NCBI GenBank assembly: GCA_036346255.1
Contig: CM070640.1
Location: forward strand, 41,969,238-42,033,237
Source of the DNA: Ampelocalamus luodianensis
Taxonomy: Eukaryota > Streptophyta > Magnoliopsida > Poales > Poaceae
Length of the DNA stretch: 64,000 bases
Direction: 5' to 3'
Position numbers and translations under genes: made by a program
The notes under the pieces: generated by a model
What the model was told of the DNA's origin: nothing
Seen by the model: the letters and a program-made list of their open reading frames with translations, nothing else
The model's database searches: none
Shown here: piece by piece, positions 1 through 11,874 of the stretch
Layout: each line of letters opens with the position of its first letter
How positions within the stretch are numbered: position 1 is the first letter of the stretch

Positions 1-1139
1 TTCCCATCTCCTGCTGCTTCTTTCTGCGAGTTTTCCCCCTTTTCAATCCAAACGACATTGTGAGTTCCGATTTGTGTTAATCGGGACATCACATCTAGGT
101 CTCGTCAAGGTAATCTCACATGACCACAGACCGTGCTAGGTTTGCTTATGTCGGTGATGCTCGTGTATGTTCGTGCGATACCCGTATTGGCGGATCCTCT
201 CATGCCAGGTAAATTCCACAGGCCCTCGTTTCTCCCTGACCTTTATGGACCCTAGGGTTGTTCTTTTGCTGTGTTATGCTGCATGATTAGCTGATATGGC
301 ATGTTCTCATCTGATATTGTTTCAAGTCCATACCAATTATTAGGCGTAATTTACCTCGTATGCAGCTCAGCAGCTTATGTGAATTGTGGATCTTACTTCT
401 CGTTGGGCATTCAGATATGTCCTGCCGGTTTGATTAGCAACATAATAGAGGTTTTATTTGGTAAATACGGCATGCCTTCCTGACCGTGGCCTCATATTTA
501 CCTTCCGTTAAGAGAGTCCATACGCTAGTAGTGAGTTGTTACTTGTTAGGATGTCACTGAAGCTTAAGGGTTGTTGAATGTGATGTGTGGACGAGGTTTG
601 CATTGCCTTGTAAGTTTACTGATTCCCTGCTACTTGATTTTGCATAATTACTATCTTTTTTTTGTTATAATTTGGTTTCTAATTTGCAAACACGCAATGC
701 TCATCAACACATTAATTTTTCATTGTTTTGGTATTGAGGTTCGTTGAGCTGTATTCAAAGAAAGAACTCGCACTACAAAAAAAAAAAGATTGGTGCAGTT
801 TTCTGATTGATGATGCTATGAGAAGTCAGCTGATTCTTTGTAATTTTTTGCTACTGTGGAAGTCGGTTGAACAAGAAAAAACTTGTATTAGGTGTTTTGG
901 TTAGTGCTTTTTTTTGTGGATGCTGTGAAAGTATGATATGTTTTACTCAACTTTGGTGTTCATTATTCTTGTTGCTGTCTGTGTAGATATTTATTTATTT
1001 TTTATCCCCAATTTTTTTGCTGCTTCTAAATTGTTTGTGGATGCTATGTACTTCTTGTGTCCATTTAAACACCATTTGATTACTTCAGCCATCCATCTGC
1101 ATTGCTAGGCTAGCTCTATTAATATTCAAGTGATCATAT
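1..1139. other. No gene recognised; possible 5' noncoding exon at the left edge
   Basis: No conserved protein is visible. Bases 1-208 look exon-like: a pyrimidine-rich start and a CCAG/GTAAAT splice donor at 208/209, followed by AT-rich intron-like DNA. This could be the 5' leader of a transcript, but no coding exon of it was found downstream. The rest is AT-rich single-copy-looking sequence. Confidence 0.3.
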
Positions 1140-2890
1140 ACCATCTTACATGTTTTCTTAGATTTTGGTAGTCCCAAGTTTTCATTCAGTGTGTTTGGTG
1201 GATCTACCATTTCTTTACGTACATATCAGAATTGTAAATGTCTTAATCAGTTTTGCTTGTAACCTTCGGCATCATGGTTGTCACGGCGTCGCCTAGGCGT
1301 CTTGGCGGTGAGGAGGGGACACCGGGGAGGCTCGCCTCGCCTCGCCTTGTCCTCGCCTTGAGTTCTTCCGAAGTCCTGGACTCCCGATTTGTCCTCTCCT
1401 TGTTTTTCTTGAGTTTTTTCCTCTTACTCCCGATTTGTCTTCCTCTTGCTCCAGATTTGTCTTCCTCTTCCTTCTACTTCTTCTTTTTCTTTGTTCCTCT
1501 CCCGATTTGCTCCTGCCTACTGCTCATCCTTCTTTCTTCTTTGCTTGCCGTATCTCGCCTTGAGGCACCGTATGGCATCATGGCGCCTCTCAGGTGCCGT
1601 GGTCGCCAAGTATGCCGTGACAACCATGTTCGGCATCGACTATCATCAAGGATATTATACTTTTGCAAATTGGGGAGCCCTAGTAGGACATGTATTGCCT
1701 TCATCAGGCCTGGAGCTGTTTAGTATTTAAGTGAGTAGTTGTGTGTATGAAATGATTTAGCATGCATGTATTTAGTGAAGTTGACAGTAAGTTTCTAGAT
1801 AACAAAAGGCCGTAGTGTTTCTCTCTGTTTCTTTTTCCTGCGTGGTGTTATTTCTTGGCTTCTGACATTTTTCTTACTCCATGCGAACAATCCATATGCT
1901 ATGTGTTTTGATATATACATGCTTAATGTGTCTTACTCAGGTACATCCGTACAAGCTGTTTGCTACCTGCCTGAGCCTATTAAAACCGTGATTATCCGTG
2001 ACATATGGCTGAAGGGAAGTATAGTATTCATCTGGACTGATATTGATATAGTGATGTTTGCAATGCATAATAACAATGAAGGCCAGAGAGATCCATCAAG
2101 GAGATCTTCGTTTTTGAAGTAGTGATATTTCAGGTTAGATTTATTCAATTTGAGATGCTCTATTTCATCATGGTTGGGGGGTTGGTGATTATTGTAACTC
2201 ATAATTCTTTCTTGCATACCATCTTAACATGTAACTTCCCTTTTATCCTCATGTTCCTTTTTTTATGCTCAATATGTTACTCTGTCCAGTCACAAAAAAG
2301 TGATGGTTTGGCATTAAAGTGCTTAGCGGATTTATCACTTTCTTCACATACAAACCAGAAATGCAAGGTGTCAATCAGAACAAGTTGTTTTGTCAATCAT
2401 GCTATTACAGTTGAGTATATTTGATGGTTCTACTTTTCCTAATCGGGGAGTCCCAGCAGGACAGTATTTCTTTCTTTGTTGGACCATGAAGAGTTGAATG
2501 GTTAGTCCAGTAGTTGTATACATGGTACGATTTAGTATGCATTTAGAGTTGGTAGTAAGTTGCTTACTTGCTTGTATAACGATTAACAACAAGTCCGAGT
2601 AATTCATATACGTAACATATACATCCTAAATGTCTTACTCAGGTGCAAGCGACATACATTCTGGATAGCTTGGTCCTGAGCCTATAAAAAGCGCGAGTCG
2701 CGACTATGCGTGATATATGTCTGAAGCAAAGGATACCATTTATCTGACTGATACACATAATATCATCTGAGTCTAGAGAGCCCATCAAGAAAAGTATTTG
2801 CAATTGAAGTATTAACATTTTAGGTTACTTTTGTTTAATTATTAATACTTTAATTTGTTGCTCTATTCTAAAATGACATTTCTGTAAGTA
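1140..2890. repeat. Diverged tandem duplication of a noncoding segment
   Basis: Copy A (about 1140-2215) and copy B (about 2216-2890) share the same series of blocks in the same order. The blocks are ACCATCTTA-CATGT, a block near 1205/2335 containing TACC/ATCACTTTCTT, GGGGAGYCCYAG near 1671/2445, a TAGTTGT-GTA block near 1735/2511, and CTGAGCCTAT near 1971/2676 followed by a shared stretch of about 100 bases. Copy A is longer partly because a MITE inserted into it. Neither copy keeps an open frame across the shared blocks, so this is a noncoding duplication. Boundaries are by eye. Confidence 0.6.
1273..1628. mobile_element. 356-bp hAT-type MITE with 8-bp target duplication
   Basis: The ends are a perfect 15-bp terminal inverted repeat: catggttgtcacggc on the left (1273-1287) and its complement on the right (1614-1628). 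The element is flanked on both sides by the 8-bp direct repeat ttcggcat (1265-1272 and 1629-1636). An 8-bp duplication with short inverted ends is the hAT signature, and no transposase is present, so it is a non-autonomous miniature element. Its interior is pyrimidine-rich, and the open frames there look like chance. It sits in copy A of the surrounding duplication and is absent from copy B. Confidence 0.85.
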
Positions 2891-4173
2891 AATAGCTTGA
2901 AGTAACTCTTCATTTTGTACAAGCCACGTGATTCCTTACTATAGTCATTTGAAGCATCGTGTTGCATAACCTTGTCATGGGAAATACTATGTACCTGTCA
3001 TTTGATTTTGCTGGCAATGGCTTGGAATCTTTTAGGTTCTATTTGGCCGCTTGCTATTTGGCTTGAAAAGTACCAACATGTATTGCGGCTCCAAATAATC
3101 ATATATATTAATGTATCGTGATTAGAATTGCAATTACCGGGTGGCTTCTGTTGAGTTTGCTGAATGATTGAAAGTGTACAGACTATCTGAGAATCGTAGT
3201 TGTACATGTGTGCAGCTCTGCTGTTCCATGGCCTCGAGTTCAGCCACTCTATACAATTTTCTATCATATCCTACATTTGTTGCTCTAACCCTTCTTTGTG
3301 TATCCCTTTTCAAGTTCGACTATGAAAGGTTACTAGCTATAGTGGTACTATCTGGATGAAACTTGATAAAATGAAATCATTGAGATATGCAACAACTGAG
3401 CATTAAAAGTTTAATACTTCCAGTTTGAACATATAACCTCCCCCTCCAGTTGGCTTGTTGTCTGCGAAGTTGAAAGTATGAACTGTAGGTTGCCCACCCA
3501 ACAGTACTAAATATATAATAGAAAATTTTATTTTCAGGGTATCTTCAGTCTTCATTGACACCATCCTTATGTTCTGGTTCAGTATGGATAACACATGGTT
3601 TGCTACTTTCACTTGTGTGCATTTAATTTCTACATAAGGCAATAGTGCATTGGTTAGGATCTAACGCAACACGAACATTTCTGCAAGTATTTGTTTCTGT
3701 AAATCTAAAATCTTTATCATTATTGCATCATGTTTCATGTATGGTCAATGCTTATCATATCTCCTTGTGGATTATATATTAAAGTTGACAAGCTGTCAAA
3801 CTCAAATTGATCTACTCAATGCAGATTATGGAATCAATGTTCAAAATTACGAAGCATGTCCTGAAGCCCAAGGATTAAGTGTGTGGCTGTTGAGTGTTGA
3901 CTGCAGACGAGAAACACAAGCTTTGAAGAAACACGCTCACAGGTATGTTGCATAGCTTGCTGATGATACTTCAGAACTTATGGCCATTTGTGTTGTAATG
4001 TGTTATGGTCAAGGTTCAAGAAAGCGCTAGGCATTAGTCCGGCGGCAGATCGATTAGTACCACCTAGCTAGTCTTGTCACTGCCTAGGCACCCTATTTGA
4101 GTGCAGTGCGGAAGAAGAGAAGAAAAGGAGAAGAGAGCAAAAAAAAAGGGAATTGATACTGTTCCTACGTTTG

Positions 4174-4175
<2 letters not shown>
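2891..4175. other. Intergenic or intronic; one weak exon candidate
   Basis: AT-rich DNA without a recognised gene. The segment 3825-3942 is bounded by a GCAG acceptor and a CAG/GTATGT donor and could be a noncoding or short coding exon, but its translation matches nothing known to me. Around 4010-4100 there are short gcgctaggc / gcctaggc motifs like those inside the MITE at 1273, perhaps another decayed element end. Confidence 0.25.

Positions 4176-4242
<67 letters not shown>
4176..4242. repeat. (AT)n microsatellite, about 67 bp
   Basis: An uninterrupted TATATA tract of about 33 dinucleotide units. Reading frames through it, such as tyrosine-isoleucine repeats on the reverse strand, are artefacts of the repeat. 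Confidence 0.97.
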
Positions 4243-4246
<4 letters not shown>

Positions 4247-5750
4247 GGCCGGCACTCTCCAGACCACTCATTCCCCTTCTCTAAATTTTCTATTCACCTC
4301 ACTTTTCCCCACGCACGAACATTCCTATCCACCCATTCCACTTTCCCCATCTCATTTCACCTTCCCCACGTCTGCCCTCTCTCTCTCTGGTCTCATTTCA
4401 TCTTCTCTCTTTCCTTCTTCTCCATAGCCCAACTCCCCCTTAATCTTCCTCCACCAGAGCTCAACTCCCCCTTAATCTTCCTCCACCAGAGCTCTGATCT
4501 GACGTGATCCGTTCATCATCATGCCGCCTGGAGCCGCCGACAGTGCCCAGATGCCGCTGTCGCCTTTTGTGGCCGCTGCCGCAAACCACAATGTCTGTGT
4601 TGCCGCGCCGGCTGTCGCCTTGGCGCCTGCAACCTCGGCTCCGCGACGTGCCAGTGCCTGTAACATTATCCTCCTCTGTTGTTCACATTCTTCATTTTTT
4701 ATGTACTTCTGTTTTGTTTTCTGGTTCTGATGTTGATGCTGCGGCCTGTTATAAAAAATATTGTGACCCGTTGAAAATAATTTTGTATACTGTTCTTTGA
4801 GATGTTGTGAGTTGTAGAAAAAAAATTGTATCCGTAGAAAAAAAAATATTGTATCTCTAGAAAAAAAATGTTACATACCGTTCATGGCGATGTTGTAATT
4901 TTTTCCAACGCGTTTTTTTTTTCTTCAGATGCTTTATTTTGATTTGTGATGTTGCAATCGTTGTTCGGGGATGTTACAACTATTGTCTTGAGATATTATA
5001 ACCGTTGTCCAGAGATATTGTATGCAGCGACATACAGAGCTAGCGATTCGGACCGTGAGTTCGAGTATTAGTCTCGCCCAAAAAAGAAGCAGAAAAAGAG
5101 TGGTACTTAACTTACCTGGCCAGTCCGACAGTAAATTCCAGCCCATCAGGCCCAAGCTGCTGCATCTCTTCTCCCCCAACAATACTGTTGTTGCCCCTAG
5201 GTTTTCCTGCCGCCGCCGCTCACGATCTTACAATCCACACACCACCCCCAGCTACCTCGCAAACTTACCACTGCCTCCTCCTAGCCCCTCGAGTGCCACC
5301 GCTCGACTCCACCCCGCTGTCTCGATGGCGTCGTCCCCGCCGCCGGCACCGCCCTCCAGCGACCCCTTCCCGCCGCTACCGCCGCCTCCTCCCCTTTAGC
5401 CCCCCTTTAGCTACCACCGACCACCCCCCACCCCACCCCACCACACACACCTGCGTGCGTCGCCGCCCCGACGCTGGCGAGGCTCACCCCACGGCCTCCT
5501 CCCCCGCGGCTGCTGGCACCGCCTGTCGCCTCCTCGACCTCTCCGGTATTGCCCTCCAGCGAGCCTTTCCCCTTGTCCCCTTCAGCTACCGCCAGCCGCC
5601 AAAGCCGCCCTGGACCGGCTTTGATCGCATAGCCGGTTCTAGGCGACCAGCCCGCTGACTTCGTCGAAGTCGGGACTGCAGGGCACCGCCGCCGGTAGCG
5701 CCGATTTCTGGAACCTTCGTTACGGTTGTCACAAAATTGTAGGCAGGTAA
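4243..5750. other. Pyrimidine-rich then GC-rich non-genic block
   Basis: A CT-rich tract contains a perfect 32-bp tandem duplication (4430-4461 and 4462-4493). It is followed by AT-rich sequence with recurring GATGTTG / GATATTG motifs (4800-5030) and then a GC-rich block (5190-5750) ending in a GCAG/GTAAAA donor-like site near 5746. The GC-rich part looks like a gene first exon or a captured gene fragment, but its proline- and serine-rich frames match no family I recognise. Confidence 0.3.
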
Positions 5751-6699
5751 AATTTGCTAATTCATTAGTTATCTTGGCTATCAGTTAGCGCGTTTATGAA
5801 TTGGTGCTTGTTTTGTATTGTACCAAGTTTTTCCCTAGTTGGAATCGGCGTATTGCCGATTAATCAATTTTAGTAAGAAAATTTAACTCATGACCTTCCA
5901 AGTAACTCTTCATGTTTCATGTCGTGTTTCCTTCATTTTAGTTCAAAAACGTAGAGCCGTAGTTCAAAAGATATATATCCATATGTTTTGTTGGTTTTGT
6001 TGTGTCTCCATTTCATAGAGACCATTGGTGGTTTCACAGAGGCGCGTGTAAACTGCACTTTTTGACCCGAAAACTGCGACTATAATCCCTCAGCATTAAT
6101 AAGACAATGAAAAGCTGGATTTTAACAAAACATTTCCATTTCCATTGTTCAAGAAAGCTGTAATGCAACGTCCCAGCTTTCATTGGGTATAATTTGGGTT
6201 ATAGGCAACGCTGTTGTTGACAGTAGTTGATTCGATAGGAGGAGTAGCATATCAATCTTCTGCATTGTTAAAATGCTAAAAAAAAGGTCTTCTGCACTGC
6301 TACATGTCACTTTTCATTTAAAAAGTAGCACCTGATCTAGCAGGACCGAACCATAGAAAGGATTGAAACGCGGTTTTGTACATATACATCAAACCGTATG
6401 CACTATCCTTGCCATTAAAGTGCTCTTAGATTCGTGCATCCAACCTGTCTATTTTGCAAAAATCTTTCACAGTTCAATGGTGAGGGTAGTAGTAGTACAT
6501 GCATTTATTATTTTATTATTGAAAGAATTGTCACTTCTCTTCTAGAAATTTAGTTCTTATCTGGAATACTATACTTTTTATTCTATCAGAATAGGTTGCG
6601 TTTTTCTTCTTTTTTCACTTGTACTATCTGGAATTTAGATGGGTGGACTCAGGACGATATATGTAGCGTAGTGGTATAATAATGTTATGTATTTCACGG
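5751..6699. other. AT-rich, no feature seen
   Basis: If the preceding GC-rich block is an exon, this would be intron. No conserved frame, RNA gene or element end was found. Confidence 0.3.
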
Positions 6700-7499
6700 C
6701 ATGCAGATTTTGATATTATTCGGCCTGTAAACAAATAGGAAGGAACTAGATATGCATATTAACCAGAAATGTCATATAATTATGAAGTAAATAAAGACTT
6801 GTAATGCATAGGATATTTCTTTCCAAAATTTTGAGAAGAGTTCAACTCTATCTTTCAATCAACGGGATATACACATGATAATATGTTTTCATTTTGGGAA
6901 GGTTACCAAATCTGAATAATCATGGAAGGCTTTTGCAAGGATGAATCACTTGTTACTATTAACCACCAATTCAGTGATGTTTGATGAAGGAACAAAAATG
7001 AAAACAAATGGGCAGTGAGTAATAAGATGTTTACCTATGTGTTTTTGAGGACAGAGAAATTCGAGTGACTAATTATTTTGGTGGTTCTGCTCAGGTGATG
7101 GCTTGGTGTAGTAGTCTTCTGATCATGTCCCTTATATATAGCATCATAGTAGTGAATGGCTTGGTGTAGCAACCTTCTGATCATGCTTCTTATATATAGC
7201 ATCGTAGTAGTGAAGGCTTATTCAAAGCATTCTTGTTTATGAATTAGTGGTTAATGGTAACAAGTGATTCATCTTTGCAAAAGCCTTCTAAGATTATTCA
7301 GATTTGGTAACCTCCCCAAAATGAGACATATTGTCATGTGTATATCCCGTTTATTAAAAGATAAGAGTTGAATTCTTTTCAAAAATTTTGAAAGAAATAT
7401 TCCATGCATTACAAGTTTTTATTTACTTCATAATTATATGACATTTCTGGTTAATATCCAATTTGTTTACAGGCTTGGATAATATCAAAATCTGCATGC
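6700..7499. repeat. Long inverted repeat (arms about 260-270 bp, spacer about 270 bp)
   Basis: The left arm (about 6700-6972) reads gcagattttgatattatt...taaccaccaattc and the right arm (about 7241-7499) is its reverse complement with scattered substitutions and small indels. Shared landmarks, in mirrored order, are tttacttcataattatatga, acatttctggttaat, cattacaagt and tttgcaa. A transcript through it would form a hairpin of roughly 260 bp. No 8- or 9-bp target duplication was recognised, so a foldback transposon is possible but unproven. Confidence 0.85.
7100..7215 (+). repeat. 58-bp tandem duplication in the inverted-repeat spacer
   Basis: Two adjacent copies start with ggcttggtgtag at 7100 and 7158. 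Both contain ttctgatcatg and ttatatatagcatc and end in agtagtgaa. They differ at a few bases and lie in the loop of the long inverted repeat. Confidence 0.85.
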
Positions 7500-7635
7500 T
7501 GTCTGTTCATTTGGAGTTGAAATACATTTGTTGCATTGACAGACCTGTAGCGTTCCAAAAGCGCTTAAACGTGAATAACCGACGTTGCAAAGTACGCCCC
7601 ATGCGAAGCCCGTAAAACGTTTCAACGGTAGCAAT

Positions 7636-8035
7636 AGGCCCAGTTACAGGCCCAAAACAAAAGCAAGGCATGTGGCGGCCCAACCAAGCAAACCAATGGC
7701 GCAGCGAGCCCAAAACAGCGCCTCATTCGTGGCCCACAAATGTTTGGCGGCCCAACAAAGCCGAGTTCATTTATAGACACCCATTTAAACTCATTCGGCA
7801 CATCTAAAGCCCAGCTTAGGACTATTAACGGCCCAAACGTCTCTATGAACGGACGATACCCAGCCCAAAACTGACTCGTCCAAGGTGGCCAACAACACAA
7901 CAGAGGCACATTAACGGCCCAGCGAAGGTCATCGTAACGATACTCTAGCGACGATTAGCGAGGCATATTAACGGCTTTCGTTTCGTTTGCCCATTAGCGA
8001 CGATTACGAAGGCAAACCAGCGACGCACTTGGCCC
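7636..8035. promoter_or_regulatory. Cluster of GGCCCA / GCCCAA motifs
   Basis: About ten copies of GGCCCA or GCCCAA occur in 400 bp, near 7637, 7652, 7677, 7707, 7731, 7750, 7810, 7831, 7863, 7915 and 8031. GGCCCA/TGGGCC is the plant site II element bound by TCP factors in housekeeping promoters. The same block repeats aacggc and agcgacgatta. No gene start follows in either direction, so a promoter role is only an inference; low-complexity drift or element DNA are alternatives. Confidence 0.3.
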
Positions 8036-9290
8036 AAAGCTTGGAATGGAACAGATGATACTAAACAGATGGTCAATTTCACAGGTTTCAACCCAAAAAT
8101 CCTGCAGCGTTACAATTTACACTGGATTAGCACCACAGAATCGCAAAAGCATTGTAAACACCTCTGATGATTTTAATGTAATTGGAATAGTAGTCAAATG
8201 CTAATTAATCCGTTCTACAATTCGCATATCAAAATGTATTCATATCCCCATAATTCAAAATCAAGTAATTACACGTAACCAAGTACATCCATGAATACTA
8301 CACAAAATCACATGACAAACGTGACAGGGCCAAATAATGGCACTACCGAGTTTGCAAAACATTAAAAAAAAACATAAAAGGGCAGTGAAATGTGCAACTG
8401 AGCCACTTCAAAGTTTAGACAAGCTTAGGGCTTGTTTGGATAAGCAAAGATTAGACATAACACATACGGATGGGTAGGTAAAATAAACTAATTTCCCTGC
8501 CCATCCGAAGATATTAGACCTAATCCCCACACATACAGGATATCATGTGCCAGCTAACCTCTAAGTTCTAAGAACATTGATTGTAATCGAATAAGCAAAA
8601 TTAATAGTGCGTACATCTGAATAACGACATGCCATGGATTGAAGTACTGCACGCATTCATACAAAGACACATGTCATGGGTAAACCATTTTATTAAATCA
8701 AATCTGAGAAACCACAACATGCATCCGGTTCAATTCATGCTCACATCTTACCACTCGCACAAATCTGATTAATGCACTGTCTGTGTCTACCCATAAAAGA
8801 AAGAGAGAATGGTCTCATGATCAAACAGGACCGAGTGAAGGTAGAGGGGGATTACTAAAGTTTAGTTGGCTTTCAGGTTAGCATTTGGAAAGCTCTCATA
8901 AAAAGGCTTATATAGGGAAAATGATTAGAGACTATCATGGTTAGCATATGTACAGCAGGATAACCAATCTAATATACACTTTAAAGCACCATCTCATCTG
9001 AGCACATGAATCATAGCAAGACTCAAGAGGCAATCAACATGCCGCAGTACACAAAAATCATCTACATTGTCTATCATAAAATCGCAAATCAGAGTAATAC
9101 CATCACGAATCATGTAAATGGCAAAAAAAAAAAATCACATGCACAAACAATCCATAATCAGAAGGTTGCAGCTAACACCCTAACCAATGGAGACCCTAGC
9201 ACTAGCTTGATCTATCAAGACCAGCACAGCAGCAGGAAAAACACAACCATAAGAAAGTCAGCACCCCAAAATCACATAGTAAATAAAGTT
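8036..9290. other. AT-rich, no gene recognised
   Basis: A possible transposon end lies near 8428, where the start gggcttgtttggata resembles grass MITE ends, but no matching inverted end or target duplication was found. The rest is AT-rich with no conserved frame. Confidence 0.25.
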
Positions 9291-10620
9291 TGAGCCAAAC
9301 AGAGGATTCCAAGACATACCTGCAGAGGTGTCATCTATTGTGGTTGTTGGTTGGATACGGGTCTGAGGACCGAGGGTAGGACACTCGCCCTCATCTAACC
9401 GTCAGCAGAACTCTTCCCTGTCAAGGTAGCGAGACTCTGAGGCTTAGTTGAACTTTCGATTTCTCATTACTTGCCTGATAATAGATACATGCTATCCCTT
9501 TTATAGGGACAGTCCGACTTGATGCCTAAGAAATAATCTATAAGAAAATCTATCTATCCAATCTAATCTTTTCAACTATTAAAAATAACCTTTCTAATAG
9601 ATAAGATCATATCCCTAGTAATAACTCGATAGATAAGGAATCCTCAAATAACCTGCCTAATCAACTATTCTTTATTCTAGAAAACCGATCGGTAAGTATG
9701 GAAATAACGACACTACAGTATCACCGGGTACTGTTCGCATGCGCCGCAGTGCCTATGGTATTGTTCATGGTCGCACTACGCCGCCTCGCGCCTTTCTCCG
9801 TAACATTACAACCCCTCGCAGCGAGGCAGCTCGTCCTCGAGCTGTGGTGGTGGCCACGGTTGAAGTTCTTGGTGGCCCCATGTTAACAAGAATATCTTGT
9901 ACCGGCGTTGGTTTACTTGAGAGCAAATCAGCGACACTCCGACATATGGCGCCCAAGAAAGAAACACCTTAATATGACGTGGCATCGAGGAAGACGCTGG
10001 CGACATGGGCAACCGGCATAGGGAAGCAGCGACACCCGTATTGCCACAGAGCGTGATGATGGCGGGGAGGACGTGACGGTGGTGTTGGCCCCTCAGCCAT
10101 TGCGCTCCGCATCGTCTAGGGCATGGTGTTGGCCCGGTCACACGGAAAATGCCACCGCTGGACAGCGGCAACCCTCCTCGACGAACGCACCAGGGGTGCA
10201 GCCAAGGGCAGTGTTGCCCGTTGAGGAGGTGTTGGTGACGACGACGGAATGGTATTGTTGGCGGTGCTAGTTCTGGAGGTGATGAAAGTGGCAGCGCAGC
10301 CATGTTGGCGATGACAGACGTCACCTCCTTCTGCTCCATCTTGGCCAAGGTCGCAGCCGCAGGGTTGCCGTCAAGGCTAGCGGATTGTTGGAACCTTCCT
10401 TGCTCCTGGCGTGGCTTCTCTCCTCTGGAACACTAAACATCTTTTCAAGCTGGGTACTGTTCACATGCGCCACAGTGCCCTGGTACTGTTCATGGTCACA
10501 CTACACCGCCTCGCGGCTTTCTCCATAACATCACCAGCTCCACCACGAGGTGGATGCTAAGCCATTCAGATCCTCCAGTGGCGCGGTAGGCATGTCTTTT
10601 CCCTTGCAAGAATTGCAACT
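9291..10620 (-). mobile_element. Probable reverse-strand retroelement remnant
   Basis: Read on the reverse strand, 9350-9520 has LTR-like features: a ccctataaaaggga TATA region followed by a leader-like stretch. The neighbouring 9806-10348 holds a 180-codon reverse frame rich in proline and serine, with no gag or pol motif I can recognise. The block also carries a diverged direct repeat (see next entry). The assignment is by composition and architecture only; no LTR pair, primer site or pol domain was found. Confidence 0.25.
9725..10555 (+). repeat. Diverged direct repeat of about 105 bp, 727 bp apart
   Basis: The segments 9725-9830 and 10452-10555 both begin gggtactgttc-catgcgcc and continue through a block containing GTTCATGGTC, CACTAC-CCGCCTCGCG and TTTCTCC-TAACAT. 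They differ at several positions. They may be the edges of an old tandem duplication or short terminal repeats of an element. Confidence 0.7.
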
Positions 10621-11870
10621 GTTCACCTTCACCTACCAGGTTATAATTGAACATTAGCCTATAATAAAAGGAAATAAGAAATCAAGAGGAAATTATGTAA
10701 ATATTTCAATGCAGTGCAAAATATGTAACATGAACAGGCCAGTAATCTTCTGTTTCCGAGAGATCAAGCATAATTCAGACCATAAGCGAAGGACTCAAAT
10801 GTTGTATTGTGTGTGTGTACTGTCGCATAGGAGCAACATACTTGCATTCATAAGAGTTATCCTATCATTCAGTTTGCAAGGCATATGAAAAGGGAAAGAT
10901 GTAGCAAGATAATGCAAGGCTCAACAATTTTGGGAAGTTGGAAATACTCCCATGAGAAGGCTTACTCATGCCTCTCCCTCTCTTTCTTGTATTTTCTCTC
11001 TCTCAAGATTCAAATACACTCACGGGAGACAAGTGACTCATTTCAAATGATTCATATATTTCATTCAATAGAAATGCTTAAATAGCTACAAATGACTCCA
11101 TGCAAGCAACTAACCCTACCCCCTCCTATGCGTCGTGCGCCACTAACCAGTACTACACTAACCAATTAATTCGTACATGCACTATTAACTCAACCGACTG
11201 CCAGGCACAGAACTTGGTCCTTCTCCACTCCCCTTCATGCACGCATGCATGCTGACCACTTCATGCATGCTGACCACTTCTCCATTCAATGCACGTCTTT
11301 TCTTTCTCTAATCAACACACACAACTACTGCTACATGCAAGACTCCAAACTTAAACATGTGACTCTAAATAAAATTATATGTCAAGATTATAACCAACAT
11401 GGAATTGGTCTCATGTGCATTGGTGTTAAAATGCAGAAATGTTAGAATTTGGATTTAAGGTTTGTTTGTCACTTTGTTTTCACTATTCGGTGTGGTTTTT
11501 AAGCCGGCGGTTGCCAGTACTTTCAGTGGACGAACCCTATTGGTGCCGTGGTCGAAAGAGCAGTTGAACGTCCACATGTAGTTCCATATGGTCTAATGAT
11601 GAACATGCCACCTCAGACGAGCGCTTCGACAAGATTCTTGGCCACTTGAAGTGGCTCGAGAAACTTATGTGTGTGTATTCTTCTGGTAGTGTGTTCAATA
11701 TGTATGAAGTAGTGGTGGTTGTCTGCATAAGGAATTCATGTATGAACGATGTTGTATGTTTTTTTATGAATTATAAGAAGTCTTTAACTAGGCCACAACA
11801 CCTTTCACATATGAACTTAACATGATAAATGATTCACGTATGAACTTCGGTATTACACTTCTATATACCG
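10621..11870. other. AT-rich, no gene; possible copia LTR remnant
   Basis: Read in reverse, 10950-11100 has LTR-like sequence (a CT/GA-rich tract and an ATTCAATAGAAATG-like block), but no element ends were found. A short direct repeat of catgcatgctgaccacttc occurs twice in tandem at 11245-11281. Confidence 0.25.
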
Positions 11871-11874
11871 AGAA

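Noticed and set aside
5022..5658. Pro/Ser-rich ORFs of 125 and 156 codons
   Set aside because: Composition-driven; could be part of a noncoding first exon but not supportable as protein genes.
8428..8560. Possible MITE starting gggcttgtttggata
   Set aside because: No inverted partner end or target duplication found nearby.
9806..10348. 180-codon reverse-strand ORF
   Set aside because: No conserved motif; overlaps other open frames on both strands and lies in retroelement-like sequence.
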